Under the pieces are notes generated by a model. That model ran no database searches. It saw nothing but the letters and a program-made list of their open reading frames with translations, and had not been told where the DNA came from. Positions 7,658-14,502 of a DNA stretch of 26,245 bases are shown here, in pieces. The first letter of the stretch is position 1. Each line of letters starts with the position of its first letter. Source of the stretch: CALAED01 sp937891035 (GTDB lineage Bacteria > Actinomycetota > Actinomycetes > Streptosporangiales > Streptosporangiaceae); contig DASQSZ010000168.1 in NCBI GenBank assembly GCA_035642125.1, positions 1-26,245 of the forward strand, written 5' to 3'. Made by a program: the position numbers and the translations under genes.

Positions 7658-10489
7658 CTAGCGTTTCAGGTCCAGCCGCCAGGCGCTGAGCCCGTGGGAG
7701 GCCGCATACAGGATGCCTTCATTCGGCAGGATGGTCAGGCCGGTGACCTCGACGTTCGGCATGCCGGACGCCGCGGCGGTCCACGTCTTGGTGCCGGCGG
7801 CGAGCCGCAGGACGCCGAAGTCGTTGGCCGCGTACAGATCGCCGGTCACGTCGTCGCGGACGAGATCGGTGATCGGCACGTCGCTGAGGTCGTGCGACAG
7901 GTTGGTCCAGGTGGCCTTGTTCGTCGCCGGGTCGTAGGTCACCTCGAAGACATGGCCCGGGGTGTCGGGAGTGTTGGAGCTGAATCCGCTGTAGGAGATC
8001 CACGCGTGGTTGGCGTTGGCCGGGTCGACGTAGATGCTGGTGACGAACCGGTTCGGCGTGGCCGCGTCGTCATCGAGCCGGGTCCACCCAACCGTAGCCG
8101 GGTTGGCCGCGTCCACGTTCTTGCTGATGAACACCCGTCCGGTCGTCGTGGCCGCCCATGCGGTCGACGTGTCGGCCGTGGTGCGCTCGACGGCCGCGAC
8201 CGCCGGGCCGGCCCGGTCGCCCCAGAAGGCGTCGGTCAACCGGTTGGGGCCGAGCTCCGCCCAGTCGCCGCAGTCGTCGGGGACCGTGGCGAGCCACGCG
8301 CTGCACTCCGTCTTGGCCTGCTCGATCGACCGGCTGCCCAAACCGAAGGTCTTGGTCCGGTACGCCGTGAGCCCGGTGCCGGCGAACATCGTGCCGCTGA
8401 CCTTCGGGTCGCTGATCACGGGGGTGTAGAACAGCGTGCCCGCCTGCCCGATCAGGGGGGCGTAGGTGACGATCCAGTCGGCGGTGTTGCCGTTGTTGAA
8501 GTTCACCTCGGGGCTGGCGTCGAAGTAGTTGTGGAACCGGAACTCCGGCCGGCCCACGTCGAAGCCGGACCAGCCGCCGTCGCCGATGATCGTGTTTACC
8601 CAGGTGCGGGTCTGCCCGAAGTTCTCCCAGGTGCCGTTGTCCTGGGTGCCGCCCTGCAGCTCACGGCTGTCATGCGGGCTGACGGACAGGCTCATGAACT
8701 GCAGGGTGTTCAGTCCTTCGTTGAGCCCCTGCAGCCGGTCCGGGATGCGCGACAGCAGCTGGCGGCACCGGTTGCGCTCCACGCCCCGCAGCCCGCGGTC
8801 CGGGTCTTCGCACCACGCGGAGCGGTTGACGAACCTGCCGTTCGACCGCATGATCCCGCCGTCGTTGGTCTCGAAGAACTGGAACGGGTTGTTCGGGTTC
8901 ACCACGAGGTCGTGCTGGTCGGGGTGCAGCCCGTTCGGGTGCAGCTGGTCGGTTCCGTCGAAGGTCATGTCCGTGCCGCTGGCCCCGGCGTCGGTGGACA
9001 AGACCACGCCGCGGTGGTTGGCGATGAGCTCCTCGTAGCTGTACGAGCCGCCGGCGTAGAACATGTCGGGGTGCCCGTCCGGCGTGTGGATGAACACGTC
9101 GTACCAGCACTGCCCGGTGCACAGGTTGTGGAACGCGTAGCCGGCGTCGGCCGGGTTGGCGCTGCTCAACGTGGTGAACACGGGGGCGCCGGCGGCGACG
9201 TCGTCGCTGCGGTACACCTCGGCGTTGTTCGTGCCGTTGTTGCCCTCGTTCACGTACATCCGCGTCTTGCCGTTCGGCAGCCGCGTCACGTCGAAGGCCG
9301 CGCGGGTCTGCAGGACGCCCGGGTTGAGCGACGGCTTGATCTGCGTCCAGGTCGCGCCGCCGTCCGCGGATCGCCAGATGCCGCGGGCGTAGGAGGACGC
9401 GTAGACGATCTCGGGGTTGGCCGGGTCGAGCTCGACATGCCGCACGCCGCGCGGCGAGCAGACACCGCCGTTGGTGAACTCGGTCTGGTCACCCGTGCAC
9501 TGCGTCGCGTTCGGCGAGCCGTTGTGGATGAACCTCCACGACTTGCCGCCGTCGGTCGACTTGTAGAGCCCCCACTTCGCCGCGTCCGGGATCCGGCGGG
9601 CCGGGACGGGGGTGCAGCAGGCGCTCGACATGCCGCGCAGCGCCGCGGTGGTGCCCACGTACAGGACCTTGGGGTTGCCCGGCTTGACTACGATCTCGCC
9701 GATGCCCTTGGCGCCCAGCTCGGCCTTGCCGAGCGGCCCGGTCCAGGTGTCGCCGCCGTTGGTCGACTTGTAGAGGCCGACGCCGGCCACGCAGCCGGAA
9801 CCGCAGATGTTCGCCTCGCCGGTGCCCACGTAGATCGTGTTGCCGGACCGGTCGTTGCGGTCGATGGTGACCGCGCCGGCGGCGTTGATGCCCAGCGGGC
9901 CGCCCAGGTACTTCCAGACCGGCTGGGCGGCGAGCGCGTCCGCGGTGCGCCAGACGCCGCCACCGGCGGGGGTCACCCACGCCCGGCAGTCGGCCGGCCG
10001 GCACCGGTCGCTGATCGTGATCGAGGTGGTGCGGCCGCCGGCGACGTAGTCGTTCGGCACGTAGTTGAACGAGTCGCGGAACGGGGTGTCGGGGTAGAGC
10101 GCCCGGCTCGGCCCGACGTTGGTCCAGGTGCTCTTCCTCGCCTCACCCTTGCCGGCCAGGAAGGGCCGGTTCTCGGCGCGGTCGACCGCCTTCTTGGCGG
10201 CGTCCATCTGCGAGACCTTGATGGTGTCCGCTGGATAGGCGCGCTCGGCGAACTCGGCGTCGGCGGCCGATCCGGGTCCCTCCGGCGCCATGCCGTCGTT
10301 GCCCGGCGTCGCCTTCTTGAGCTTCGCGATGCGGTTTTCCAGAGCGGGCGTCAGTTCGCCGTCACTGGCCGTGGTCGCGCGGCCTCCAGGGCTCGCCGAG
10401 CCCGCGTTGTTCAGCCCGACGATGCCGATCGTCACGGCCAGTAGCGCGACCACGAGGCCGGCCAAGTACTGGCGGCGTCTGCGGGTCAT
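7658..10489 (-). CDS. large secreted Asp-box beta-propeller protein (VPS10/GH74-like), first gene of the ABC operon
   Basis: 943 residues from the ATG at 10489-10487, chosen because AAAGGGGA precedes it by 6 nt; an in-frame ATG 23 codons upstream lacks a ribosome site. A basic N-terminus (TRRRRQY) and one hydrophobic helix (residues 8-26) act as a signal peptide or membrane anchor. A ~90-residue helical linker follows. The rest is beta-propeller sequence with clear Asp-boxes (S-x-D/N-x-G-x-x-W): STNGGDTW (242-249), STDGGKSW (311-318) and SADGGATW (374-381). Length would suit two seven-bladed propellers, as in GH74 xyloglucanases and sortilin/VPS10 folds. No catalytic Asp pair can be assigned by eye, so it may bind rather than cleave glycans. 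The TAG stop abuts the permease ATG, tying it to sugar uptake. Confidence 0.85.
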   Translation of the reverse strand: MTRRRRQYLAGLVVALLAVTIGIVGLNNAGSASPGGRATTASDGELTPALENRIAKLKKATPGNDGMAPEGPGSAADAEFAERAYPADTIKVSQMDAAKKAVDRAENRPFLAGKGEARKSTWTNVGPSRALYPDTPFRDSFNYVPNDYVAGGRTTSITISDRCRPADCRAWVTPAGGGVWRTADALAAQPVWKYLGGPLGINAAGAVTIDRNDRSGNTIYVGTGEANICGSGCVAGVGLYKSTNGGDTWTGPLGKAELGAKGIGEIVVKPGNPKVLYVGTTAALRGMSSACCTPVPARRIPDAAKWGLYKSTDGGKSWRFIHNGSPNATQCTGDQTEFTNGGVCSPRGVRHVELDPANPEIVYASSYARGIWRSADGGATWTQIKPSLNPGVLQTRAAFDVTRLPNGKTRMYVNEGNNGTNNAEVYRSDDVAAGAPVFTTLSSANPADAGYAFHNLCTGQCWYDVFIHTPDGHPDMFYAGGSYSYEELIANHRGVVLSTDAGASGTDMTFDGTDQLHPNGLHPDQHDLVVNPNNPFQFFETNDGGIMRSNGRFVNRSAWCEDPDRGLRGVERNRCRQLLSRIPDRLQGLNEGLNTLQFMSLSVSPHDSRELQGGTQDNGTWENFGQTRTWVNTIIGDGGWSGFDVGRPEFRFHNYFDASPEVNFNNGNTADWIVTYAPLIGQAGTLFYTPVISDPKVSGTMFAGTGLTAYRTKTFGLGSRSIEQAKTECSAWLATVPDDCGDWAELGPNRLTDAFWGDRAGPAVAAVERTTADTSTAWAATTTGRVFISKNVDAANPATVGWTRLDDDAATPNRFVTSIYVDPANANHAWISYSGFSSNTPDTPGHVFEVTYDPATNKATWTNLSHDLSDVPITDLVRDDVTGDLYAANDFGVLRLAAGTKTWTAAASGMPNVEVTGLTILPNEGILYAASHGLSAWRLDLKR

Positions 10490-10556
10490 GGGCCCGTCCC
10501 CTTTCCCCGGGGTGATCGCTGTGCCACGCCCCCAGCACGGGCAACCAGCGTCTTTC

Positions 10557-10573
10557 ATTGTCCTCCGGACAAT
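10557..10573. promoter_or_regulatory. perfect 7-3-7 inverted repeat, candidate operator of the Asp-box/ABC operon
   Basis: ATTGTCC-TCC-GGACAAT is a perfect 7-bp inverted repeat with a 3-nt centre. It lies 68 nt upstream of the ATG of the first operon gene. A further GTCCGG half-element follows at 10580-10585. Position and symmetry fit a dimeric repressor of GntR/LacI/ROK type, but the regulator is not in the window. Confidence 0.45.
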
Positions 10574-10583
10574 TGCACGGTCC

Positions 10584-10602
10584 GGCTCTGGGGGAAAGAG
10601 CC
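10584..10602 (-). terminator. short stem-loop downstream of the TRAP-TAXI operon
   Basis: GGCTCT (10584-10589) and AGAGCC (10597-10602) form a 6-bp stem with a 7-nt loop, about 75 nt past the DUF1850 stop. It has no clear U-tract and lies next to the candidate operator of the next operon, so it could be a weak terminator or part of a leader. Confidence 0.25.
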
Positions 10603-10620
10603 AAATTCACACCGTTATGA

Positions 10621-10648
10621 GCCCTTGTTCTTCTATGGCCCTTGTTCT
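10621..10648. repeat. 11-bp direct repeat upstream of the Asp-box/ABC operon
   Basis: GCCCTTGTTCT occurs at 10621-10631 and 10638-10648, a 17-nt period, in the 185-nt gap between the TRAP and ABC operons. It lies about 130-160 nt before the start codon. A regulator-binding or -35-proximal role is possible; nothing in the sequence decides it. Confidence 0.35.
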
Positions 10649-10674
10649 CCGCCTTGCCGTTGCGGTAATGGCGA

Positions 10675-11223
10675 TCATGGCGGCCGCGGCGTCGGCGTCG
10701 GCCGAGGTGTCGCCGGTGCCGCGGCAGGGCCGCCGGTGAGACGCGCCACGCCGGGCGGGCACGGCACCGCGGCGCCGGTGCGGCGCCCGGCCATGACCCG
10801 TACGCGCAGGTCGTGGGCGCCGGAGCGAGGGTAGAGCGCCGCGCAACCGGACGCGGTCACGAGCGTGCGCCCGCCTACCGGGGTCCCGATCAGGGGCACC
10901 TCACCGAAGGCCACGGACCGGTCGAGCCGCAACACCCACCACCCGGCGAGGCGGGCGCGCGTCCCGGGCACCGCGTAGTAGTCGAGTACGGCCTCGTTGG
11001 GCGAGGCGACCGCGTACATGGTGAAGCGACGCCCGGCGGCGGCGAACAACTCGGCCGTGGGCGCCCGGTAGGCGGAATGTACGTAGGCGAGCGCGAACGT
11101 GCCGGTCGCCGGCAGCGGGCGGGCCGCCACCGGGCGCCCCGTGGCGGCGTCGAGCGCCATCACGGACCAGGCGCCGGGGCCGGCGGGGGCCGCACCGCCG
11201 AGGGCCAGCCCGGCGACGGCCAA
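10675..11223 (-). CDS. DUF1850 family protein associated with TRAP-TAXI transporter
   Basis: About 182 residues if translation begins at the TTG at 11223-11221. The start is uncertain: no good ribosome site is visible, and the frame is open into the TAXI gene. The N-terminal stretch AVAGLALGGAAPAGPG, or a slightly longer hydrophobic run before it, is a likely signal sequence. The core matches DUF1850: a repeated basic-aromatic pattern LAYVHSAYRAPTAELF, then FTMYAVASPNE, DYYAVPGTR and a C-terminal LRVRVMAGRR. The tail is Pro/Thr-rich (TPRPTPTPRPP). DUF1850 genes typically sit beside TAXI-type TRAP transporter genes, exactly as here, where it follows the binding protein by ~32 nt. The biochemical role of the family is not known to me. 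Confidence 0.75.
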   Translation of the reverse strand: MAVAGLALGGAAPAGPGAWSVMALDAATGRPVAARPLPATGTFALAYVHSAYRAPTAELFAAAGRRFTMYAVASPNEAVLDYYAVPGTRARLAGWWVLRLDRSVAFGEVPLIGTPVGGRTLVTASGCAALYPRSGAHDLRVRVMAGRRTGAAVPCPPGVARLTGGPAAAPATPRPTPTPRPP

Positions 11224-11255
11224 CTCGGCGACGGCCAGCGCGCCCGACGCACCGC

Positions 11256-12194
11256 CTATCCGCCGGAGAGGTATCGCTGGGCTCCCGGGTGCAACTGGAC
11301 GGGCGTGACCTGCCGAGCGACCCCCTTGTCGAGGTTCTTCGCCTCCGGGTGCACGCGTACCAAGTCGTTCTTCCTGTCGAACAGCAGCTTGGTGAGGTCG
11401 TAGGCGAGGTCGTCGCTCATCTTGTCGCTCACCAGCAGGTAGTTGGGCACCCCCACGGTCTTGACGTCGCCGCGCAGCCCGTAAGCAGAACCGGCGATGG
11501 TGATCTCGCGGTAGACGTCGCCGTACCGCTGCCGCAGCGCGGGCAGCAGGTCGGTGGTGTCGACGAGAACGACGTCCCTCTTCGTGCTGGTCAGGTCGGT
11601 GATGCCGGCGGTCGGCACGCCGCCCGACCAAAAGAACGCGTCGATCGTGCCGTCCTTCATCGCCTGCACCGACTCATTGATGCCGAGTTGCTGGGCCCTG
11701 ATGCCGCTGGCCGGGTCGATGCCGGCGGCGGCCAGCATGCGCCGCGCGATCACCAGGGTGCCGGAGTTGGGGGCGCCGATGCTCACCCGCTTGCCCCTCA
11801 GGTCGGCGACCTTTTCGATGCCGGAGCCGCCGGTCGCGGCCAACTGGGTGTAGTTGTCGTAGATCCTGGCGAGCGCGCGGACCGGCTGCGGAGAGGGGAA
11901 CGACTCGCGCCCTTGCACGGCGTCCGCCGCGGTGTCGGCGAGGGTGAACGCCACATCGGCGCGGCCCGAGGTCACCAGCTTGATGTTGTCAACGGACGCG
12001 GAGGTCGCCGACGCGGTGGCCTCGACGCCGTCCAGATTGGAGGTGATGAGTTTGGCGTAGCCGCCGCCGTAGACGTAGTAGACGCCGGTCGTCCCGCCGG
12101 TGGCGATCGACAGCCGGGTGCCCTGCTGCGAGCAACCGGTCAGCGCGGAGGCCGCAAGCACCGCCGCGGACAGCATGGTCATGATTTTTTTCAT
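11256..12194 (-). CDS. TAXI family TRAP transporter solute-binding lipoprotein
   Basis: 312 residues. The ATG at 12194-12192 overlaps the TGA of the permease gene (ATGA), with AAGGAG about 10 nt upstream. Lipoprotein signal MKKIMTMLSAAVLAASALTGC ends in lipobox L-T-G-C, Cys21. The mature N-terminus LSIATGGTTGVYYVYGG is the TAXI hallmark (TGGTxGVYY), and later segments such as SASVDNIKLVTSGRADVAF, LRGKRVSIGAPNSGT and IDAFFWSGGVP are typical of the family. It should bind an organic acid or amino-acid-like ligand outside the cell and deliver it to the fused permease by ion-coupled transport. The ligand is unknown. A run of A residues at codons 2-4 is a normal AT-rich start. Confidence 0.94.
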   Translation of the reverse strand: MKKIMTMLSAAVLAASALTGCSQQGTRLSIATGGTTGVYYVYGGGYAKLITSNLDGVEATASATSASVDNIKLVTSGRADVAFTLADTAADAVQGRESFPSPQPVRALARIYDNYTQLAATGGSGIEKVADLRGKRVSIGAPNSGTLVIARRMLAAAGIDPASGIRAQQLGINESVQAMKDGTIDAFFWSGGVPTAGITDLTSTKRDVVLVDTTDLLPALRQRYGDVYREITIAGSAYGLRGDVKTVGVPNYLLVSDKMSDDLAYDLTKLLFDRKNDLVRVHPEAKNLDKGVARQVTPVQLHPGAQRYLSGG

Positions 12195-14263
12195 GTGCGG
12201 AGTTCTCCTTGGGGTGAGGCGGATCTCCTCAACGCGAGATGGACGACGACCGCCCCGCCGAGCGCGCCGAGCCCGGCGAGCACCGGGCCTGGCTCGAGGT
12301 AGAGCAGGAGCACCGCCGCGAGCGCGCACAGCACGCGCTCGGGCCACCGGGCCGGCCCGGCCAGCCAGGCGCCGGTCACCACGGCCAGCGCGGCGACCGC
12401 CACGATGGAAACGGCGGTGGCGAGCAGGACGTCCGGCCACGGTTTCAGCCCGAGCAGCGCCGCGCCGTTGTCGGTGAGCACGAACGCGAACGGCACCAAG
12501 AAGGCCGGCAGCGTGTATCGCCACGCCATCATCATCGTCCGGAACGCGTCGCCGCCGGTGATCGCCGCCGCGGCGACGGCCGCGAGCGCGGTGGGCGGGC
12601 TCACCTCCGACAGCACGGCGTAGTAGAAGACGAACATGTACGCCTCCGGCGCGGCCACGCCGAGGCCGGTGAGGGCGGGCGCGATGATCACGGCCGCGAT
12701 GATGAACGACGCGGTGACCGGCACGGCCAGGCCGAGAATCCAGATCGCGATGCCCGCGAACAGCGCCGTGAGGGCGAGGTTGCCGCCGGACAGGTCCACC
12801 ACGATATCGCTCAGCTTCAGGCCGAGCCCGGTCAGCGTGACGACCCCCACGATGATCCCGGCGGCCGCGCAGACCGCGGTCACCGGCAGCACGCTCAAGC
12901 TGCCCTGCACAAGCGCCGCCCACAGCCGGCGCGGGGTCAGCCAGTGCCTGCGGTCCAGGAACGACAGCGCGAAGGCGACGGCGGTGGCGATCACGACGGC
13001 CTGGAACGGCGAGCGGCCGACCGCCATCACCAAGACGATCAGCCCGAGCGAGCTGAAGTGGTAGCCGAACCGCAGCAGCAGCCGGCCGAGCGGCGGCGTG
13101 TCCACCGGTACGGCCCGGGTCCGCAGGCGGCGGGCGTCGATCTCGATGGCGAGGAACACCCCGACGTAGTAAAGGATCGTGGGGACCAGGGCGTAGAGCA
13201 GGACCTTCAGATAGCTGATCCGCAGCAGTTCGGCGATGATGAACGCGGCGGCGCCGAGCGTGGGCGGCGACAAGATGGCGCCGATGCCGCCGGCGGCCAT
13301 GACGCCGCCCGCCTGCTCCGGCGGGTATCCGGCCCGCCGCAGGATCGGCCACGACACCGAGCCGAGGCTCACCGTGGTGGCGACCCCGGAGCCGGACACG
13401 GTGCCGAGCAAGAACCCGGCCGTGGTGACCGTACGGCCCGGGGCGGTGCGCGAGCGCCGGAAGGCCGCGAAGCTGATGTCGATGAAGAACCGGCTCGCCC
13501 CGGACAGGTCGAGCACGGCGCCGTAGATCGTGAACAGCACGATGTAGGTGGCGGCGACGTCGAGCGGGACGCCGAAGAAGCCCTCGGTCCCCATGTAGAG
13601 GTGGTCGACCAGGCTCGGCATGTCGAAGCCGCGATGGCCGATCTCCCAGCCCAGGGGGATGTAGGCGCCGAAGTAGGCGTACAGCAGGAAGGCGACGCAG
13701 ATCGCGGGCAGTACCCAGCCGACCGTACGGCGAGTGGCCTCCAGGATCAGCAGCGTCAGGCAGCCGCCAAGCATCATGTCCGCGCCGGTGGGGTCGGTGC
13801 CCCGGGTGACGAACGCGCCGAAGTCGAGCAGCGGATACACCAGCACCGCCACCGACGCGGCGGCGAGCAGCCAGTCGAGGAGCGCCGGCCGTTGGGCGGC
13901 GGCGGCCCGGTCCGGTTCCGCGGCCTCATCCGGCTCACCGGCCCGGCCCGGCTCACCGGCCCGGTCCGGTTCGCTCGATTCGCCCGGTTCGCTCCGTTCG
14001 CTCTGTCCCCGCGACCGGCGCAACCGGGCGAGGTCAAGACCGGACCGATAGACGAGGAAGGTGAGCGGCAGCGCCACCGCGAGGAACGTCATGCGGTACT
14101 GCATGACCGCGACCGGGCGCAACACCGTCACCAGCGCGTAGCACGACAACAGACCGGCCGCGGTCCAGACGAGTCCCTTGGGTATGCCGGCGAGTCGCCG
14201 TGCGGGTCGCTCCTGCTCGTAGTCCTGCGCTACCTCTGCCCCGGGTGCTCCCGCGACCGTCAT
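12191..14263 (-). CDS. fused TRAP transporter permease (small and large subunit in one chain)
   Basis: 690 residues from the ATG at 14263-14261, preceded by GAGGAGG at 8 nt; a TTG 7 codons upstream has no such site. The chain has several N-terminal helices, then a large DctM-like domain of about 12 helices. Characteristic segments are VAATYIVLFTIYGAVLDLSG, GTVSGSGVATTVSLG, MAAGGIGAILSPPTLG and FYYAVLSEVSPPTALAA, all typical of TAXI-associated fused TRAP permeases. Residues ~83-122 form an unusual hydrophilic linker of repeated E-P-D/G-R-A-G motifs between the second and third membrane helices. It transports the ligand captured by the TAXI protein, with which it overlaps by 4 nt. Divergent from the Asp-box gene at 14503. 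Confidence 0.94.
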   Translation of the reverse strand: MTVAGAPGAEVAQDYEQERPARRLAGIPKGLVWTAAGLLSCYALVTVLRPVAVMQYRMTFLAVALPLTFLVYRSGLDLARLRRSRGQSERSEPGESSEPDRAGEPGRAGEPDEAAEPDRAAAAQRPALLDWLLAAASVAVLVYPLLDFGAFVTRGTDPTGADMMLGGCLTLLILEATRRTVGWVLPAICVAFLLYAYFGAYIPLGWEIGHRGFDMPSLVDHLYMGTEGFFGVPLDVAATYIVLFTIYGAVLDLSGASRFFIDISFAAFRRSRTAPGRTVTTAGFLLGTVSGSGVATTVSLGSVSWPILRRAGYPPEQAGGVMAAGGIGAILSPPTLGAAAFIIAELLRISYLKVLLYALVPTILYYVGVFLAIEIDARRLRTRAVPVDTPPLGRLLLRFGYHFSSLGLIVLVMAVGRSPFQAVVIATAVAFALSFLDRRHWLTPRRLWAALVQGSLSVLPVTAVCAAAGIIVGVVTLTGLGLKLSDIVVDLSGGNLALTALFAGIAIWILGLAVPVTASFIIAAVIIAPALTGLGVAAPEAYMFVFYYAVLSEVSPPTALAAVAAAAITGGDAFRTMMMAWRYTLPAFLVPFAFVLTDNGAALLGLKPWPDVLLATAVSIVAVAALAVVTGAWLAGPARWPERVLCALAAVLLLYLEPGPVLAGLGALGGAVVVHLALRRSASPQGELRT
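13898..14014 (-). repeat. repeat-encoded acidic/basic linker within the TRAP permease
   Basis: The DNA here is a decayed tandem array of GG(C/T)TC(A/G)CCGGCC-like units. In the permease it encodes alternating S-E-P, D-R-A-G-E-P and G-R-A-G-E-P blocks (residues about 84-122). It interrupts an otherwise hydrophobic protein and is in frame. Confidence 0.6.
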
Positions 14264-14323
14264 CGGGGCGTCCTCCTCGCGCAAGCTGGCCCGGGTCTAC
14301 GTACGCGCCGTCACACTCTAAAT

Positions 14324-14360
14324 CCATATTGATCAGGTGGGCCATATGTGGCCGCCATAT
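14324..14360. promoter_or_regulatory. three CCATAT repeats in the divergent TRAP/Asp-box promoter region
   Basis: CCATAT occurs at 14324-14329, 14342-14347 and 14355-14360, within an unusually AT-rich patch between the divergent starts at 14263 and 14503; the middle copy is part of a CATATG palindrome. Clustered same-strand copies suggest a regulator or promoter site. No -35/-10 pair could be assigned with confidence. Confidence 0.3.
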
Positions 14361-14502
14361 TCGCCGCGGGCCGCCGCCCTGTTTGGCCTTGTTGCGGCCA
14401 CCTTGTGCCAACCTGCCGATCGCTGTTGTCAGGGCGGGCACCCCGATCTAGGTTCCGCGCGAACCCTTCTTCAGCGCCCCAGGGCGGGATCGGAGAGTCG
14501 AG

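Noticed and set aside
7694..10444. Very long + strand open frame (916 codons) opposite the Asp-box protein gene
   Set aside because: GC-rich actinomycete genes routinely leave antisense frames open. The translation is Arg/Gly/Val-rich without domain motifs, and the minus-strand gene has signal peptide, Asp-boxes and a ribosome site.
12239..14332. 697-codon + strand open frame opposite the TRAP permease
   Set aside because: It is Arg/Gln/Glu-rich shadow sequence; the minus strand gives a coherent multi-helix TRAP permease.
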